A DNA stretch of 64,000 nucleotides, from contig NZ_QKUF01000006.1 in the NCBI RefSeq assembly GCF_003253565.1, positions 124,001-188,000 on the forward strand, in the 5' to 3' direction. Source of the DNA: Thermosporothrix hazakensis (GTDB lineage: Bacteria > Chloroflexota > Ktedonobacteria > Ktedonobacterales > Ktedonobacteraceae). The translations under genes and the position numbers were made by a program. This document shows, in pieces, positions 25,891 through 34,170 of this stretch; position 1 is the first letter of the stretch, and the number at the start of each line of letters is the position of its first letter. The notes below the pieces were generated by a model. The model saw only the letters and a list, made by a program, of their open reading frames with translations, was not told where the DNA came from and ran no database searches.

Positions 25891-26925
25891 TTAGTTGTGG
25901 AAGAAGGAAAGAAAATTGCGCTCGGCCAGCTCCTCATGTGAGAGCTCGCGTACGATCTCAATACGTGCTTGCAGCGCTTCATGCAACACTGGATACATGT
26001 TTGCCGGATCCCATTGAAAATGCATGCGTTTTGGTTCAATGATGAGAAATGGCATACCACCCAGCGTTGGAACCTCTTCAAAAGGAGCGGAGCCGGGGAA
26101 AAAGAGGCCGCCGGGGTAGGTGAAATTGAAGCGCTGATAGTCTGAAAGCTCCCGCGCTGCTTGATAATCAGCGGGTGTCAGATGATCGTTTTTCGCATAA
26201 CGGACAGCCTGAGGATCAGTCGGAGCTGCATTGAGATAGCCCGGCCCGACATATTGCAGAATGGCATCTTGCAACAGGGCATAACAATGGTACATGACGT
26301 TCTGAACACCGATCAGACGAGTCAGGAAGGCGCGGCGGTTGGTAGGATCGAGGATCAGCAGCTCTTTATCATCCAGCAGCGTAAAGACGCGTTCCAGATA
26401 ATATGGGATAAGACCGGCCTGCTCCAGTCCAGTGACAAGCTCGACAACATCCGTGCGCTGCTGCCACTGCTTGCGACGTTCTTTATCACGACATAGCATG
26501 GTCATTGCCGCTGGAATGGTTAGCGGAAGGGCTTTCTCTGCGCGTACCTCTTCTGCGTAGCGCCTGAACGTGTCTTCGGGGCTGAACGATTCATTGCGCT
26601 CTGCAAGTGCTTTAACCAGTCTCAACTGATGGACGAGCAGGTTCATTGTGTGCTCGAAGGGGATTGAGAGATCTCCCCCGCGTTCAACCGTGCTACCACA
26701 CAGCAATGCAAGCATGCCAGCATGGAACGTGTCGATACGCGTGAGATAAGGCGCAAATTCAGCAAGAAACGCGTCGCAGTCACCTTTCGTGCGCAATGGT
26801 CGCGTAGAAAGGAAAGACTGTATGCTCTCATGCGCGAATGCGGACTGAGGATCTTGTATCTCGCTAAACGTGCTCGTTTGTTGCATAAAAGCAAGGAAAC
26901 GCTCTTTGCCTTCGATCTCCCTCAC
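25891..26925 (-). CDS. Hypothetical protein, 344 aa, helical
   Basis: I do not recognise this protein. It is 344 residues long, soluble, rich in helix-forming residues, and has a more beta-like C-terminal third with YPGGLFFPGSAPFEEVPTLG followed by GMPFLIIEPKRMHFQWDPA. There is no signal peptide, membrane span or nucleotide-binding loop. Reading is continuous with a GAGGGAG site before the ATG at 26925, and the codon use resembles neighbours, so it is a real gene. It has a strong dedicated promoter with a palindromic operator just downstream (see 26961-27027), implying tight control. It is divergent from the DmpA-type peptidase. Confidence 0.8.
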   Translation of the reverse strand: MREIEGKERFLAFMQQTSTFSEIQDPQSAFAHESIQSFLSTRPLRTKGDCDAFLAEFAPYLTRIDTFHAGMLALLCGSTVERGGDLSIPFEHTMNLLVHQLRLVKALAERNESFSPEDTFRRYAEEVRAEKALPLTIPAAMTMLCRDKERRKQWQQRTDVVELVTGLEQAGLIPYYLERVFTLLDDKELLILDPTNRRAFLTRLIGVQNVMYHCYALLQDAILQYVGPGYLNAAPTDPQAVRYAKNDHLTPADYQAARELSDYQRFNFTYPGGLFFPGSAPFEEVPTLGGMPFLIIEPKRMHFQWDPANMYPVLHEALQARIEIVRELSHEELAERNFLSFFHN

Positions 26926-26960
26926 CTCTTCCTGTGCTCACTTTTTCGCTTAACGCTTAA

Positions 26961-27027
26961 CGACTTGCACAAGTCGCTATAACTGCATGTGGCTCATATT
27001 ATAGCCGTTGGTATCGATTTTTGTCAA
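26961..27027 (-). promoter_or_regulatory. Promoter and palindromic operator of the 25891-26925 gene
   Basis: On the minus strand TTGACA (27027-27022), 18 bp, TATAAT (27003-26998) forms a consensus promoter. About 20 bp downstream lies CGACTTG-CA-CAAGTCG (26961-26976), a perfect 7-bp palindrome, next to a tandem CGCTTAA repeat (26947-26960). The layout fits a repressor blocking early transcription. Confidence 0.7.
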
Positions 27028-27094
27028 GAAGGAACCTTCACAACAGCCAATTTGTCGTATACTTGATGGAAGAAAAAACGAAAGGAATGGCTTT

Positions 27095-28192
27095 ATGAGA
27101 CGATTGAGAGCACGTGAAGCCGGTATTGCACTCGGGGGAATGCAACCGGGTGAACACAACGCGATCACTGATGTGAAGGGTGTGCGGGTAGGCCACGCGA
27201 CTATCATCCGTGGTGAAGGGGCGCTGGTGCGAGGCGTCGGGCCGGTTCGTACCGGGGTCACAGCAGTTATTCCGCATCCCGGCAACCTCTTTGCGGAAAA
27301 AGTACCAGCAGCAGCGACCGTATTTAACGGGTTTGGAAAGACGATCGGGCTGGTGCAGATTGAAGAGCTTGGTCAACTGGAGACGCCTATTCTGCTGACC
27401 AATACACTGAATGTTGGAAAAGTCGCTGATGCTCTGGTTGAATATATGATCGAGCAGCACCCGGCGATCGGCGTGACGGCGGGCTCAGTGAACCCGGTCG
27501 TGTGCGAGTGCTATGACGGTTATTTGAATGATATTGGCGGTCGGCATGTGGGACGTGATGAGGTGCGGAAGGCGCTTCAAGCGGCCTCGGAAGCTGTCCC
27601 GGAGGAGGGGAACGTTGGCGCGGGAACCGGGATGATGGCGTATGGCTTTGCCGGAGGGATTGGTACAGCCTCGCGGCGGCTTGAAGAGCGGTATGGAGGC
27701 TATACACTTGGTGCGCTGGTGCTGGCAAATTTTGGACGTCGAGCTGATCTGTTGATTGGTGGGGTTCCAGTCGGGCGCGAACTGGGACGAGCTCCCGGGC
27801 AGGCGCGGGAACAGGGCTCAGTGATCGTGCTGCTGGCGACTGATGCGCCGCTTGATGCACGGCAACTGGCTCGCCTGACGCGCCGCGTGCCGCTTGGGTT
27901 GGCTCGCACAGGGACGCATGGTGGACATGGAAGCGGTGATCTTGCGATCGCCTTTTCGACTGCTGATCGCATTCCATGTGAACCAGAACCGCCTGTGCGC
28001 CTGGTACATGTGTTAAACGAGCAAAGCCCGATTCTGGACCAGCTTTTTGCGGCTGTGGTGGAAACAACCGAGGAAGCAGTGATAAACGCGCTGTATGGAG
28101 CAAGGTCGATCACAGGACGCGATGGACATGGAGCGGAGGCGCTCCCGCTGGAATTGGTGGGCGAGATCTTGCAGCGCTACGGAGTGGAGTAA
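27095..28192 (+). CDS. P1 family peptidase (DmpA/BapA type)
   Basis: A 365-residue member of the self-processing N-terminal nucleophile aminopeptidases (L-aminopeptidase/D-esterase DmpA, beta-peptidyl aminopeptidase BapA). It begins with NAITDVKGVRVGHATI and contains TGVTAVIPHPGNLF, SVNPVVCECYDGYLNDIGGRHV, GAGTGMMAYGFAGGIGTASR, the junction EQGS-VIVLLATDAPLDARQL where family members cleave between Gly and Ser to expose the catalytic Ser, and HGGHGSGDLAIAFSTADR. All landmarks are intact, so autoproteolysis is expected. I start at ATG 27095 with GAAAGGA in front. Natural substrates of this family are poorly known; a free terminator follows. Confidence 0.93.
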   Translation: MRRLRAREAGIALGGMQPGEHNAITDVKGVRVGHATIIRGEGALVRGVGPVRTGVTAVIPHPGNLFAEKVPAAATVFNGFGKTIGLVQIEELGQLETPILLTNTLNVGKVADALVEYMIEQHPAIGVTAGSVNPVVCECYDGYLNDIGGRHVGRDEVRKALQAASEAVPEEGNVGAGTGMMAYGFAGGIGTASRRLEERYGGYTLGALVLANFGRRADLLIGGVPVGRELGRAPGQAREQGSVIVLLATDAPLDARQLARLTRRVPLGLARTGTHGGHGSGDLAIAFSTADRIPCEPEPPVRLVHVLNEQSPILDQLFAAVVETTEEAVINALYGARSITGRDGHGAEALPLELVGEILQRYGVE

Positions 28193-28198
28193 TCGGGG

Positions 28199-28230
28199 AA
28201 GGGCAGCAGGAGCGCCTCCGCTGCCCTTTT
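28199..28230 (+). terminator. Rho-independent terminator of the DmpA-type gene
   Basis: AAGGGCAGC (28199-28207) pairs perfectly with GCTGCCCTT (28220-28228), followed by TT and a T-rich region. Confidence 0.8.
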
Positions 28231-28427
28231 GGTTTCGCTATCCTGTTGTTTTTTTGTAGAATATATTCTGCTCCTGTCTGCATGTTCACTTCCATCAAAT
28301 CCTTGTGCTGTTTTTCTTTTTATATGGTTACTTCCTCTTACATCTGCATATCTATTCACTCTTTTCTGTTTATCTGTTATACTTCTAAATGTGTATGTGT
28401 TACAGATGATTGTAGGGGGAGTAGGTA

Positions 28428-29444
28428 ATGAGGCTTTTTTCTCGTGTACGGGCTCAGAATGTGCCTCATCCCTGGGTAGCACAAATGTCTGAGCACCCCC
28501 GGTTTGGAGTCCTGCTCAACGATCCCGGGGCCGATTGGAGCCAGTATCGGGACTTTGCGCAGGCTGTTGAGGCGCTTGGGTATGACGCGTTCTGGTTGAG
28601 CGATCATCCTGGCCTGGGTTTTATGGATTGCTGGACGACGCTTGGCGCGCTCTCGCAGGCGACGAAAACGATTCGCCTGGGTGTCGCTGTCAGTTGCGTG
28701 CTGTTCCGGCCGCCCTGGATGCTGGCTCGGCTGAGTGCTGATATCGATCGCTTGAGCAATGGTCGCCTGATTCTGGGCGTCGGCATTGGTGACATGGAGG
28801 AAGAAATCAGGAATTTCGGTCTTCCTTTGCCAGGGGTGCGTGAGCGACAGGAGTGGCTTGAAGAGACAGTCTATCTTGTGCGGCGTCTCTGGACGGGTGA
28901 GCCGGTGACATTTCAGGGAAAGACCGGCCATCTGGAGAATGCAATCATCCAACCAGGGCCTATACAACGCCCTTCTATCCCGCTCTTGATTGGTGGTGGT
29001 GGCGAGCAGACAACCCTTCGTCAAGTTGCATACTATGCCGATATGTCGAACTTTATGGCACATGCCCTTGTTGGCAAGGCATTCACGCTTGAAGATGTGA
29101 AACGAAAGCTGAATGCGCTTCGGAAGCATTGCGAGAGCGTCGGGCGCGATTATCGTACGATTCTGCGGAGTTATATCAGCCTGCTGCTACTGGCGGAATC
29201 GCCTGAACGGGTTAAGGCCAAACGAGAAGCCGACCCGCTCGGTTATCGGGACTTCATGCGCTCGGCGACAATGGCTGGAACGCCGGAGGAGATTATTCCC
29301 TCTTTTCAGGCACTGGTCAATTGTGGCATCCAGTATTTTATTGTGATGTTGTACCTGAACGATTATGAAACGTTACAGGTACTTGCAGAGAAGGTCATAC
29401 CATTCTTAAAACTGCCTATGCGCGAAGTTGAAACCCCCTCATAA
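28428..29444 (+). CDS. LLM class (luciferase-like) flavin/F420 oxidoreductase
   Basis: A 338-residue TIM-barrel oxidoreductase, a distant paralogue of the one at 14070. Visible features: FGVLLNDPGADWSQYRDFAQ at strand 1, FWLSDHPGLGFMDCWTTLGA, KTIRLGVAVSCVLFRPPWMLARLSADIDRLSNGRLILGVGIG (a very typical LLM segment), REWLEETVYLVRRLW, IQPGPIQRPSIPLLIGGGGE, and a C-terminal AGTPEEIIPSFQAL that belongs to the F420-binding group. Such enzymes reduce or oxidise small organic substrates. It faces the HxlR gene across a shared bidirectional terminator. The start is ATG 28428 behind GTAGGGGGAG. Confidence 0.88.
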   Translation: MRLFSRVRAQNVPHPWVAQMSEHPRFGVLLNDPGADWSQYRDFAQAVEALGYDAFWLSDHPGLGFMDCWTTLGALSQATKTIRLGVAVSCVLFRPPWMLARLSADIDRLSNGRLILGVGIGDMEEEIRNFGLPLPGVRERQEWLEETVYLVRRLWTGEPVTFQGKTGHLENAIIQPGPIQRPSIPLLIGGGGEQTTLRQVAYYADMSNFMAHALVGKAFTLEDVKRKLNALRKHCESVGRDYRTILRSYISLLLLAESPERVKAKREADPLGYRDFMRSATMAGTPEEIIPSFQALVNCGIQYFIVMLYLNDYETLQVLAEKVIPFLKLPMREVETPS

Positions 29445-29457
29445 TGCTCGTGTCACG

Positions 29458-29503
29458 AATGAGAAGCCGCTTCTCCCTTCACCGAGAGAGGCGGTTTCTC
29501 ATT
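29458..29503. terminator. Bidirectional terminator between LLM and HxlR genes
   Basis: AATGAGAAGCCGCTTCTC (29458-29475) pairs along 18 positions, with two G.T pairs, to the segment 29486-29503. It lies between convergent genes and abuts the HxlR stop codon. Confidence 0.8.
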
Positions 29504-29879
29504 ATTGTGGGTACTCTTCTACAAGGGGACGGATGGAGTTCATTTGTAGACCGTAGGTACGTGCCCAATCAAGCAAGCTCTGGATTGGCTCAACAAGCGT
29601 TTTGCCGAGTGGCGTAAGCGCATATTCGACCGTTGGCGGTGATGTTGGGTAGACAGTGCGTGTGGCGAGCCCTTCATCCTCCATTTTGCGTAATGTCTGG
29701 GTCAGCATTTTCTGGGTGATGCCACCAATTTGCCGCTTGATATTCATGTAGCGACAAGGACCAGTCGCAAGAATCGAGATGACAAGCGGCGTCCACTTAT
29801 CTGTAATCAGATCCAGCGCTCGACGAGATGGGCAGTCCTGACTTGAGAAATTGAGCGAAAAAAGGTCTCTGGTTTCCAT
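29502..29879 (-). CDS. HxlR family transcriptional regulator
   Basis: A 125-residue HxlR-type winged-helix repressor. CPSRRALDLITDKWTPLVISIL is the family's opening motif, including the Cys (here C16) that can act as a redox or electrophile sensor, followed by GPCRYMNIKRQIGGITQKMLTQTLRKMEDEGLATR, TVYPTSPPTVEYALTPLGKTL. HxlR proteins often respond to formaldehyde, quinones or diamide. I start at the ATG at 29879; a TTG-initiated extension lacks support. The gene is convergent with the flavin oxidoreductase, so a role in controlling it is possible but not shown. Confidence 0.9.
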   Translation of the reverse strand: METRDLFSLNFSSQDCPSRRALDLITDKWTPLVISILATGPCRYMNIKRQIGGITQKMLTQTLRKMEDEGLATRTVYPTSPPTVEYALTPLGKTLVEPIQSLLDWARTYGLQMNSIRPLVEEYPQ

Positions 29880-30057
29880 ACGATATCTATAGCACTTCAC
29901 AAAACCAATCTGCAAATAGATAGTGGTAATTTTATTGAGTTAAAAAAACGATAGGGAAGAAATAAGTATGTCTCCCCTATTTTTTTGTCTATGGAGATGC
30001 CCGTGTGCTGGAGCCTTTTGCACCTGTTGTTGCTCATCTAACCTGAGAAATCGTGAC

Positions 30058-30104
30058 AAAAAAGGGGAGAGCTCCCTTTTTTACCGGGAAGCCTCCCCCT
30101 TTTT
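30058..30104 (-). terminator. Terminator of the TPR gene
   Basis: AAAAAAGGGGAG (30058-30069) and CTCCCTTTTTT (30072-30082) form a self-complementary block with A and T runs at both ends, immediately downstream of the TPR gene stop. Confidence 0.55.
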
Positions 30105-30607
30105 TACCATGTTTCATCGAGATGCTGAGCGTAGTACAGGAGTCCACGCTTGAAGTACTGAAGCTTCTCATCAGTTGTGGTTTCCAGCAGGTTCGTTAAC
30201 ACAATCTCCATCGCCTCGCGATAGGCTCCTGTGTTATACAGCGCCATTGCCAGGAACGTCTGAAGCGCCCGGTTTTCGGGGAATTCGCGGACGCCCCGGC
30301 GAAGCGTCTCTACCGCTTTTTGATATTCTCCCAATCCTCTGTAGGTGCTTCCCAGGCCGAGTAACGCTCGTTCAAGGTCTGGGCCAGCGAGCCCGAGATC
30401 AAGGGCTTTGAGATAGTAGGGAATGGATTCGCGTTCCAGACCCAGATTGTCATGAACCACGGCTGTTTGAAATATGATTTCTGCATCATCGGGATACGCT
30501 TCAGCAAGCTCTAGAAGCAACGTTTTGGCCTGTTCCAGAATGGCCTGATCTTGCTTTGCACGGCCTGTTTCGCGGAGCTGAATAGCTTCAGCGAGGCGTT
30601 CTCGCAT
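30104..30607 (-). CDS. Tetratricopeptide-repeat protein
   Basis: A 167-residue soluble protein made of about four TPR units. Consensus positions are visible in EIIFQTAVVHDNLGLERESIPYYLKALDLGL, RALLGLGSTYRGLGEYQKAVETLRRGVREFPE, and ALQTFLAMALYNTGAYREAMEIVLTNL. Such all-TPR proteins bind partner peptides or act as scaffolds. The N-terminal helix (ERLAEAIQLRETGRAKQDQ) is also helical repeat. No enzymatic domain is present. Start ATG at 30607 with GAAAGGGG upstream. The gene is alone between HxlR and a divergent methyltransferase. Confidence 0.88.
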   Translation of the reverse strand: MRERLAEAIQLRETGRAKQDQAILEQAKTLLLELAEAYPDDAEIIFQTAVVHDNLGLERESIPYYLKALDLGLAGPDLERALLGLGSTYRGLGEYQKAVETLRRGVREFPENRALQTFLAMALYNTGAYREAMEIVLTNLLETTTDEKLQYFKRGLLYYAQHLDETW

Positions 30608-30933
30608 TGGGTGTACCCCTTTCCTGGTATAGTTTGCTTATTGTACCATGCCACGCAGATACTGTCGATGTTTCTGTGTAGGCCGCATGCGTATTAAAAA
30701 AGTATTAAGATTTCCCCTGTTCTTGCGCGAAAAAATGAGTAGATAAGGTATTGAATAGAATCTGTTGGTGTACTTTGAAATAGTGAAGAACGAACACAAG
30801 CCTGCGTAGAGGTAGTATACTATTTTCTATTGAGTATGAGGCTTTCGTTCCAGACTAGTACCAGGCGTAGGCCCGTTGTAATGGGGAGAGAGCTACATGA
30901 GAAGCTCTTTGCCGAAAGATTAGTGCGAAAAAC

Positions 30934-30964
30934 CTGCCGTCTCGGGTGGCTTGAGAAGCGGCAG
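30934..30964 (+). promoter_or_regulatory. Hairpin in the methyltransferase leader
   Basis: In the 395-bp gap before the methyltransferase gene, CTGCCG (30934-30939) pairs with CGGCAG (30959-30964) and the inner TCTC with GAGA, with a two-base bulge. It lies 38 bp upstream of the start codon, so it is probably transcribed as 5' leader. I do not recognise a riboswitch class. Nothing else is evident in the gap. Confidence 0.35.
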
Positions 30965-31001
30965 CTCAGAGTATTTGCTGCTCGTTGAGAGGAGTGAGAA
31001 C

Positions 31002-31895
31002 ATGTTTTCTTTTTTTCGTAAGAAGCAGACAGGTGGTATTTCATCTCGTCTTGCGGAACGCCTGAAGCCGCTGGACTCCGTGATTCAGCAGCGGCGTTTT
31101 CGTTCTGATGTCCCGTATTTCTTTCCTAAAGACCTCTCAGAACAGGATCGTTTGAACTTTCAGCACTATGCCCTCCGCTTTTTGTTGAAAGGGAATTATG
31201 TAGCACCCTTACCAGAAATGGTAAGGGATATTCTGGATGTAGGAACCGGTACCGGCATCTGGGTGCGTGAGATGGCGAAAGAGTTCCCTGAGGCGAAAGT
31301 TGTGGGCATGGATATTGAGATCCCGGCAACCGCGCGGATGGGAGCGCCGAGGAACAGCCAGTTTGTTGAGGGCAACGTCCTGAAAGGGTTGCCATTTCAG
31401 GATGGGGCGTTTGATTTTGTGCATCAGCGCTTGCTTGTGGCGGCGATTCCCGGTTCGGCCTGGCCTGCTGTTGTGGCAGAACTGGCACGGGTGACGCGTC
31501 CAGGTGGCTACGTCGAGCTGCTGGAGACGCTTGATGTGTTTGAGAATGAGGGGCCGAACACCGCTCGTTTGATGGAGTGGTGGCGCGAGGCCGGGCGACG
31601 TTCGGGGTTTGGCTCGCCGCCCATTCAGGAGCTGGATCAGCTTTTTGAGAGCGCCGGGTTGACCAATGTCACGTTTACTGCGGTCCCGGTGCCGCTGGGT
31701 AAGTGGGGTGGCCGCGTGGGTGAGATGATGGGGCGAGACATCCACCTTGTGTTCAACAATTTGCGTGTTGCCTGTGACCGCCTGGGTGTGGTCCCCGAAA
31801 AGGAGTACGACGCTACCTGGAAAGCGCTACCCCAGGAATGGGAAGAGCTGCACACGAGCTCAATCTTCTTCCTTGTATATGGGCAGAAGCCATAG
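31002..31895 (+). CDS. SAM-dependent class I methyltransferase
   Basis: A 297-residue class I methyltransferase. The SAM-binding site is clear: motif I ILDVGTGTGIWVREMAKEFP (about 84-103), the acidic strand-2 end VVGMDIEIP, motif with PFQDGAFDFVHQRLL, and ARVTRPGGYVELLE. The N-terminal 80 residues include FFPKDLSEQDRLNFQHYALRFLLKGNYVAP, a pattern of fungal/bacterial LaeA-like methyltransferases. Substrate unknown; LaeA-type relatives influence secondary metabolism. I start at ATG 31002 because GAGAGGAG precedes it. A terminator separates it from the phospholipase gene downstream. Confidence 0.9.
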   Translation: MFSFFRKKQTGGISSRLAERLKPLDSVIQQRRFRSDVPYFFPKDLSEQDRLNFQHYALRFLLKGNYVAPLPEMVRDILDVGTGTGIWVREMAKEFPEAKVVGMDIEIPATARMGAPRNSQFVEGNVLKGLPFQDGAFDFVHQRLLVAAIPGSAWPAVVAELARVTRPGGYVELLETLDVFENEGPNTARLMEWWREAGRRSGFGSPPIQELDQLFESAGLTNVTFTAVPVPLGKWGGRVGEMMGRDIHLVFNNLRVACDRLGVVPEKEYDATWKALPQEWEELHTSSIFFLVYGQKP

Positions 31896-31936
31896 TAATA
31901 ACTATGCGGATCCACTCTCTAGAAAAGTGAAAAGTG

Positions 31937-31968
31937 AGGGAAGGGTTACACCACTCTTCCCCTTTTTT
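31937..31968 (+). terminator. Rho-independent terminator of the methyltransferase gene
   Basis: GGGAAG (31938-31943) and CTTCCC (31956-31961) with a 12-base loop, followed by TTTTTT. Confidence 0.8.
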
Positions 31969-32084
31969 ATCCCCCATTTTCTGTCCTCCTCATTTTTGAA
32001 AATCACCCGGCAGTGTGATGTCTCTTCACCCGCTTCCCCCGTATACTTGCTCTTGTAGGATTTCTTCACAAGGAGGTACAGACA

Positions 32085-33005
32085 ATGCATTTTAGCGGAA
32101 CGATGCAATCAACCGAGCTGTTAATGAAGGCGACAAAGAGCGCCTACCATCTTCTTGACACAACAGTCCTCCCTATTTTGAAGCAGGAGCAGGAAGAACA
32201 ACTTAACCCTTTTAGTGAGCGCGAAAGTACACATTGGTGGATGGTTTCATGTGCCGCCGATCTGCTGCGGGATGAAGGAGAAGCGGGCCGGCGCCTCTAT
32301 GCTCTGGTGAAACCGCATCAGGGCAGGTGTGGAGCCGCTTTTCACGATGCGCTCTGTCTTGGGCTGCTGGATGCTGACAAGAAAGCGCCGTTCAATGATC
32401 CTCTGCTGCCCGGTGGGCTCATGCCAACCTGGAAGAGCCACTTTTATGATCCTGATACGGGGACAAACTGGCTTGGCGAGACCGCTCCGACGGCTGTTAC
32501 GAATGGCGAATTGTATTATCATCTTGCACATGCAACCTGGCTGAACGGAGATGTGGAGCGAGCTGGCTACTACTTCGGGTTGTCGCTGCACTATATGACT
32601 GACGTGACGCAACCGATGCACGCTGCCAACTTCACCTGGCTGAGCTCCCGCGATTTTGGCTATCATACTGATTTTGAAGTATACGCTCGTGAGGCGCGGC
32701 TATCGATCGCTCCGCCGACGGGATATCACCCGCTCATGACGGGGGCTGATGTTCGGAGCTATATCGCGGCGGTGGCCCGATATATCAAAGATGGCTACTA
32801 TGCGCAGGTGTGCCGCCCGGAATGGACATATACCTATAAACGTGACCTTATGACTACGCAATTATGGGACGAGCGCGTTGGATCCTGTCTGCCAGCTCTC
32901 TTCTCTGATGCTATTCAACTGACTGCCGGTTATATGCTTTTATGGATGAAACATCTTATTAAACTTACTCATTATGAAAAAGCTGCTTTTGCAATGAGCT
33001 ATTAA
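32085..33005 (+). CDS. Zinc-dependent phospholipase C family protein
   Basis: A 306-residue protein of the Bacillus PC-PLC/clostridial alpha-toxin N-domain family, which removes the phosphorylated headgroup from phospholipids and leaves diacylglycerol. The trinuclear zinc ligands line up: H50 (THWW), H119 in SHFYDPDTG, H169-x3-D173 in LHYMTDVTQPMHAANF with H179, and H194-x3-E198 in YHTDFE, giving the family's HxxxD, H, HxxxE spacing. The usual export signal is absent: the N-terminus (MHFSGTMQSTELLMKATK) is not hydrophobic, so the enzyme may act inside the cell on its own membrane. It lies 13 bp upstream of a glycosyltransferase gene, clearly one operon, after an AAGGAGG site. Confidence 0.85.
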   Translation: MHFSGTMQSTELLMKATKSAYHLLDTTVLPILKQEQEEQLNPFSERESTHWWMVSCAADLLRDEGEAGRRLYALVKPHQGRCGAAFHDALCLGLLDADKKAPFNDPLLPGGLMPTWKSHFYDPDTGTNWLGETAPTAVTNGELYYHLAHATWLNGDVERAGYYFGLSLHYMTDVTQPMHAANFTWLSSRDFGYHTDFEVYAREARLSIAPPTGYHPLMTGADVRSYIAAVARYIKDGYYAQVCRPEWTYTYKRDLMTTQLWDERVGSCLPALFSDAIQLTAGYMLLWMKHLIKLTHYEKAAFAMSY

Positions 33006-33018
33006 AAGGGGTGTATAT

Positions 33019-34167
33019 ATGCGTGTTGCGATTATTACTGAAAATTTTCTGCCAAAACTGGATGGTGTTACCCGAACCCTAGCTCGTTTGCTCGAACATT
33101 TGCAGCAGCAAGGTCATCAGGCGCTGGTGCTTGGCCCGGAGAGCGGCATGACACGCTATGCCGGGGCCGAGATTGTGGGCACGCTTGGTTTGCCGCTGCC
33201 ATTCTATCCTGAGTTGAAGATGAACATGTTCAGGCCGCTCTTTTTGCAGCGTTTGCATGATTTTCGCCCGGATGTGATTCATCTGGTAGATCCGGTGTTT
33301 CTGGGGGCGACCGGGCTTGCGGTGGCACATCTGATGCATGTGCCCTTTGTCTCGTCGTATCATACGAATCTGGCTGAATACTGTAAACACTTTGGTTTTG
33401 CACCACTTGTTGAACCGGCCTGGTCTTACATGCGCTTTTTACATAATCAGTGCGCCCTGACATTTTGTCCGTCGCCATCGACGGCTGCACGCTTGCGAGA
33501 ACAGGGTTTCTCTAACCTGCGTATCTGGCCGCGCGGGGTGGATACGACGCTGTTTCGGCCTGGAAAGCGTGATGAAAGTCTGCGTGCTCACTGGGTTGGA
33601 GGCGAACAGAAGGTCGTACTGTTGTATGTAGGACGCGTCTCATATGAGAAGAATCTGCGTCTGCTTATTGAGGCATATCGTGACATGGATCACGGACGGT
33701 GTCACCTGGTGATCGTAGGAGATGGTCCGGCTTCGGAAGGGGTGCGAGCAGCTTTATCTGGCGTGCCTGTCACCTTTACCGGCTATCTGAGTGGCGAGGC
33801 ATTGGCACGAGCGTACGCCTCGGCGGATGTCTTCGCGTTCCCCTCGGAGACAGAGACGTTCGGGCAAGTGGTGCTTGAAGCAATGGCATCGGGTCTGCCG
33901 GTTGTCGGTGTGAGGGCCGAGGGGGTCTGTGATCTCGTAACGCATGAGCAGACGGGGCTTTTGCTGGATAGGCGGCGGAATGAGCAAGTAGCCGCCTATC
34001 GTTCGCTGCTTACTCGATTGGTAGAGCGCCAGCAAGAGCGTGAGTGCTTCGGAGCAGCAGCCGTGATCGAGGCACAACGGCAGAGCTGGTCTGAAGCAAT
34101 GGAACGGCTTCTAGACGGCTATCGCGAGGTTATCCCGGCAAACAGAACGCTGCTGTATGCGTCATAG
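33019..34167 (+). CDS. GT4 family glycosyltransferase (MgtA/SQD2-like)
   Basis: A 382-residue GT-B fold glycosyltransferase of family GT4, most like the mannosyl/sulfoquinovosyl/glucosyl diacylglycerol transferases (MgtA, SQD2, AlgtA). N-lobe: RVAIITENFLPKLDGVTRTL with the acceptor loop and SYHTNLAEY; C-lobe: VLLYVGRVSYEKNLRLLIEAY and the donor-binding E-x7-E in SETETFGQVVLEAMASGLPVV. It is in an operon with phospholipase C, whose product diacylglycerol is the classic acceptor of this glycosyltransferase group. The sugar donor and acceptor are inferred. The gene ends 3 bp from the convergent SnoaL-like gene. Confidence 0.9.
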   Translation: MRVAIITENFLPKLDGVTRTLARLLEHLQQQGHQALVLGPESGMTRYAGAEIVGTLGLPLPFYPELKMNMFRPLFLQRLHDFRPDVIHLVDPVFLGATGLAVAHLMHVPFVSSYHTNLAEYCKHFGFAPLVEPAWSYMRFLHNQCALTFCPSPSTAARLREQGFSNLRIWPRGVDTTLFRPGKRDESLRAHWVGGEQKVVLLYVGRVSYEKNLRLLIEAYRDMDHGRCHLVIVGDGPASEGVRAALSGVPVTFTGYLSGEALARAYASADVFAFPSETETFGQVVLEAMASGLPVVGVRAEGVCDLVTHEQTGLLLDRRRNEQVAAYRSLLTRLVERQQERECFGAAAVIEAQRQSWSEAMERLLDGYREVIPANRTLLYAS

Positions 34168-34170
34168 CGT

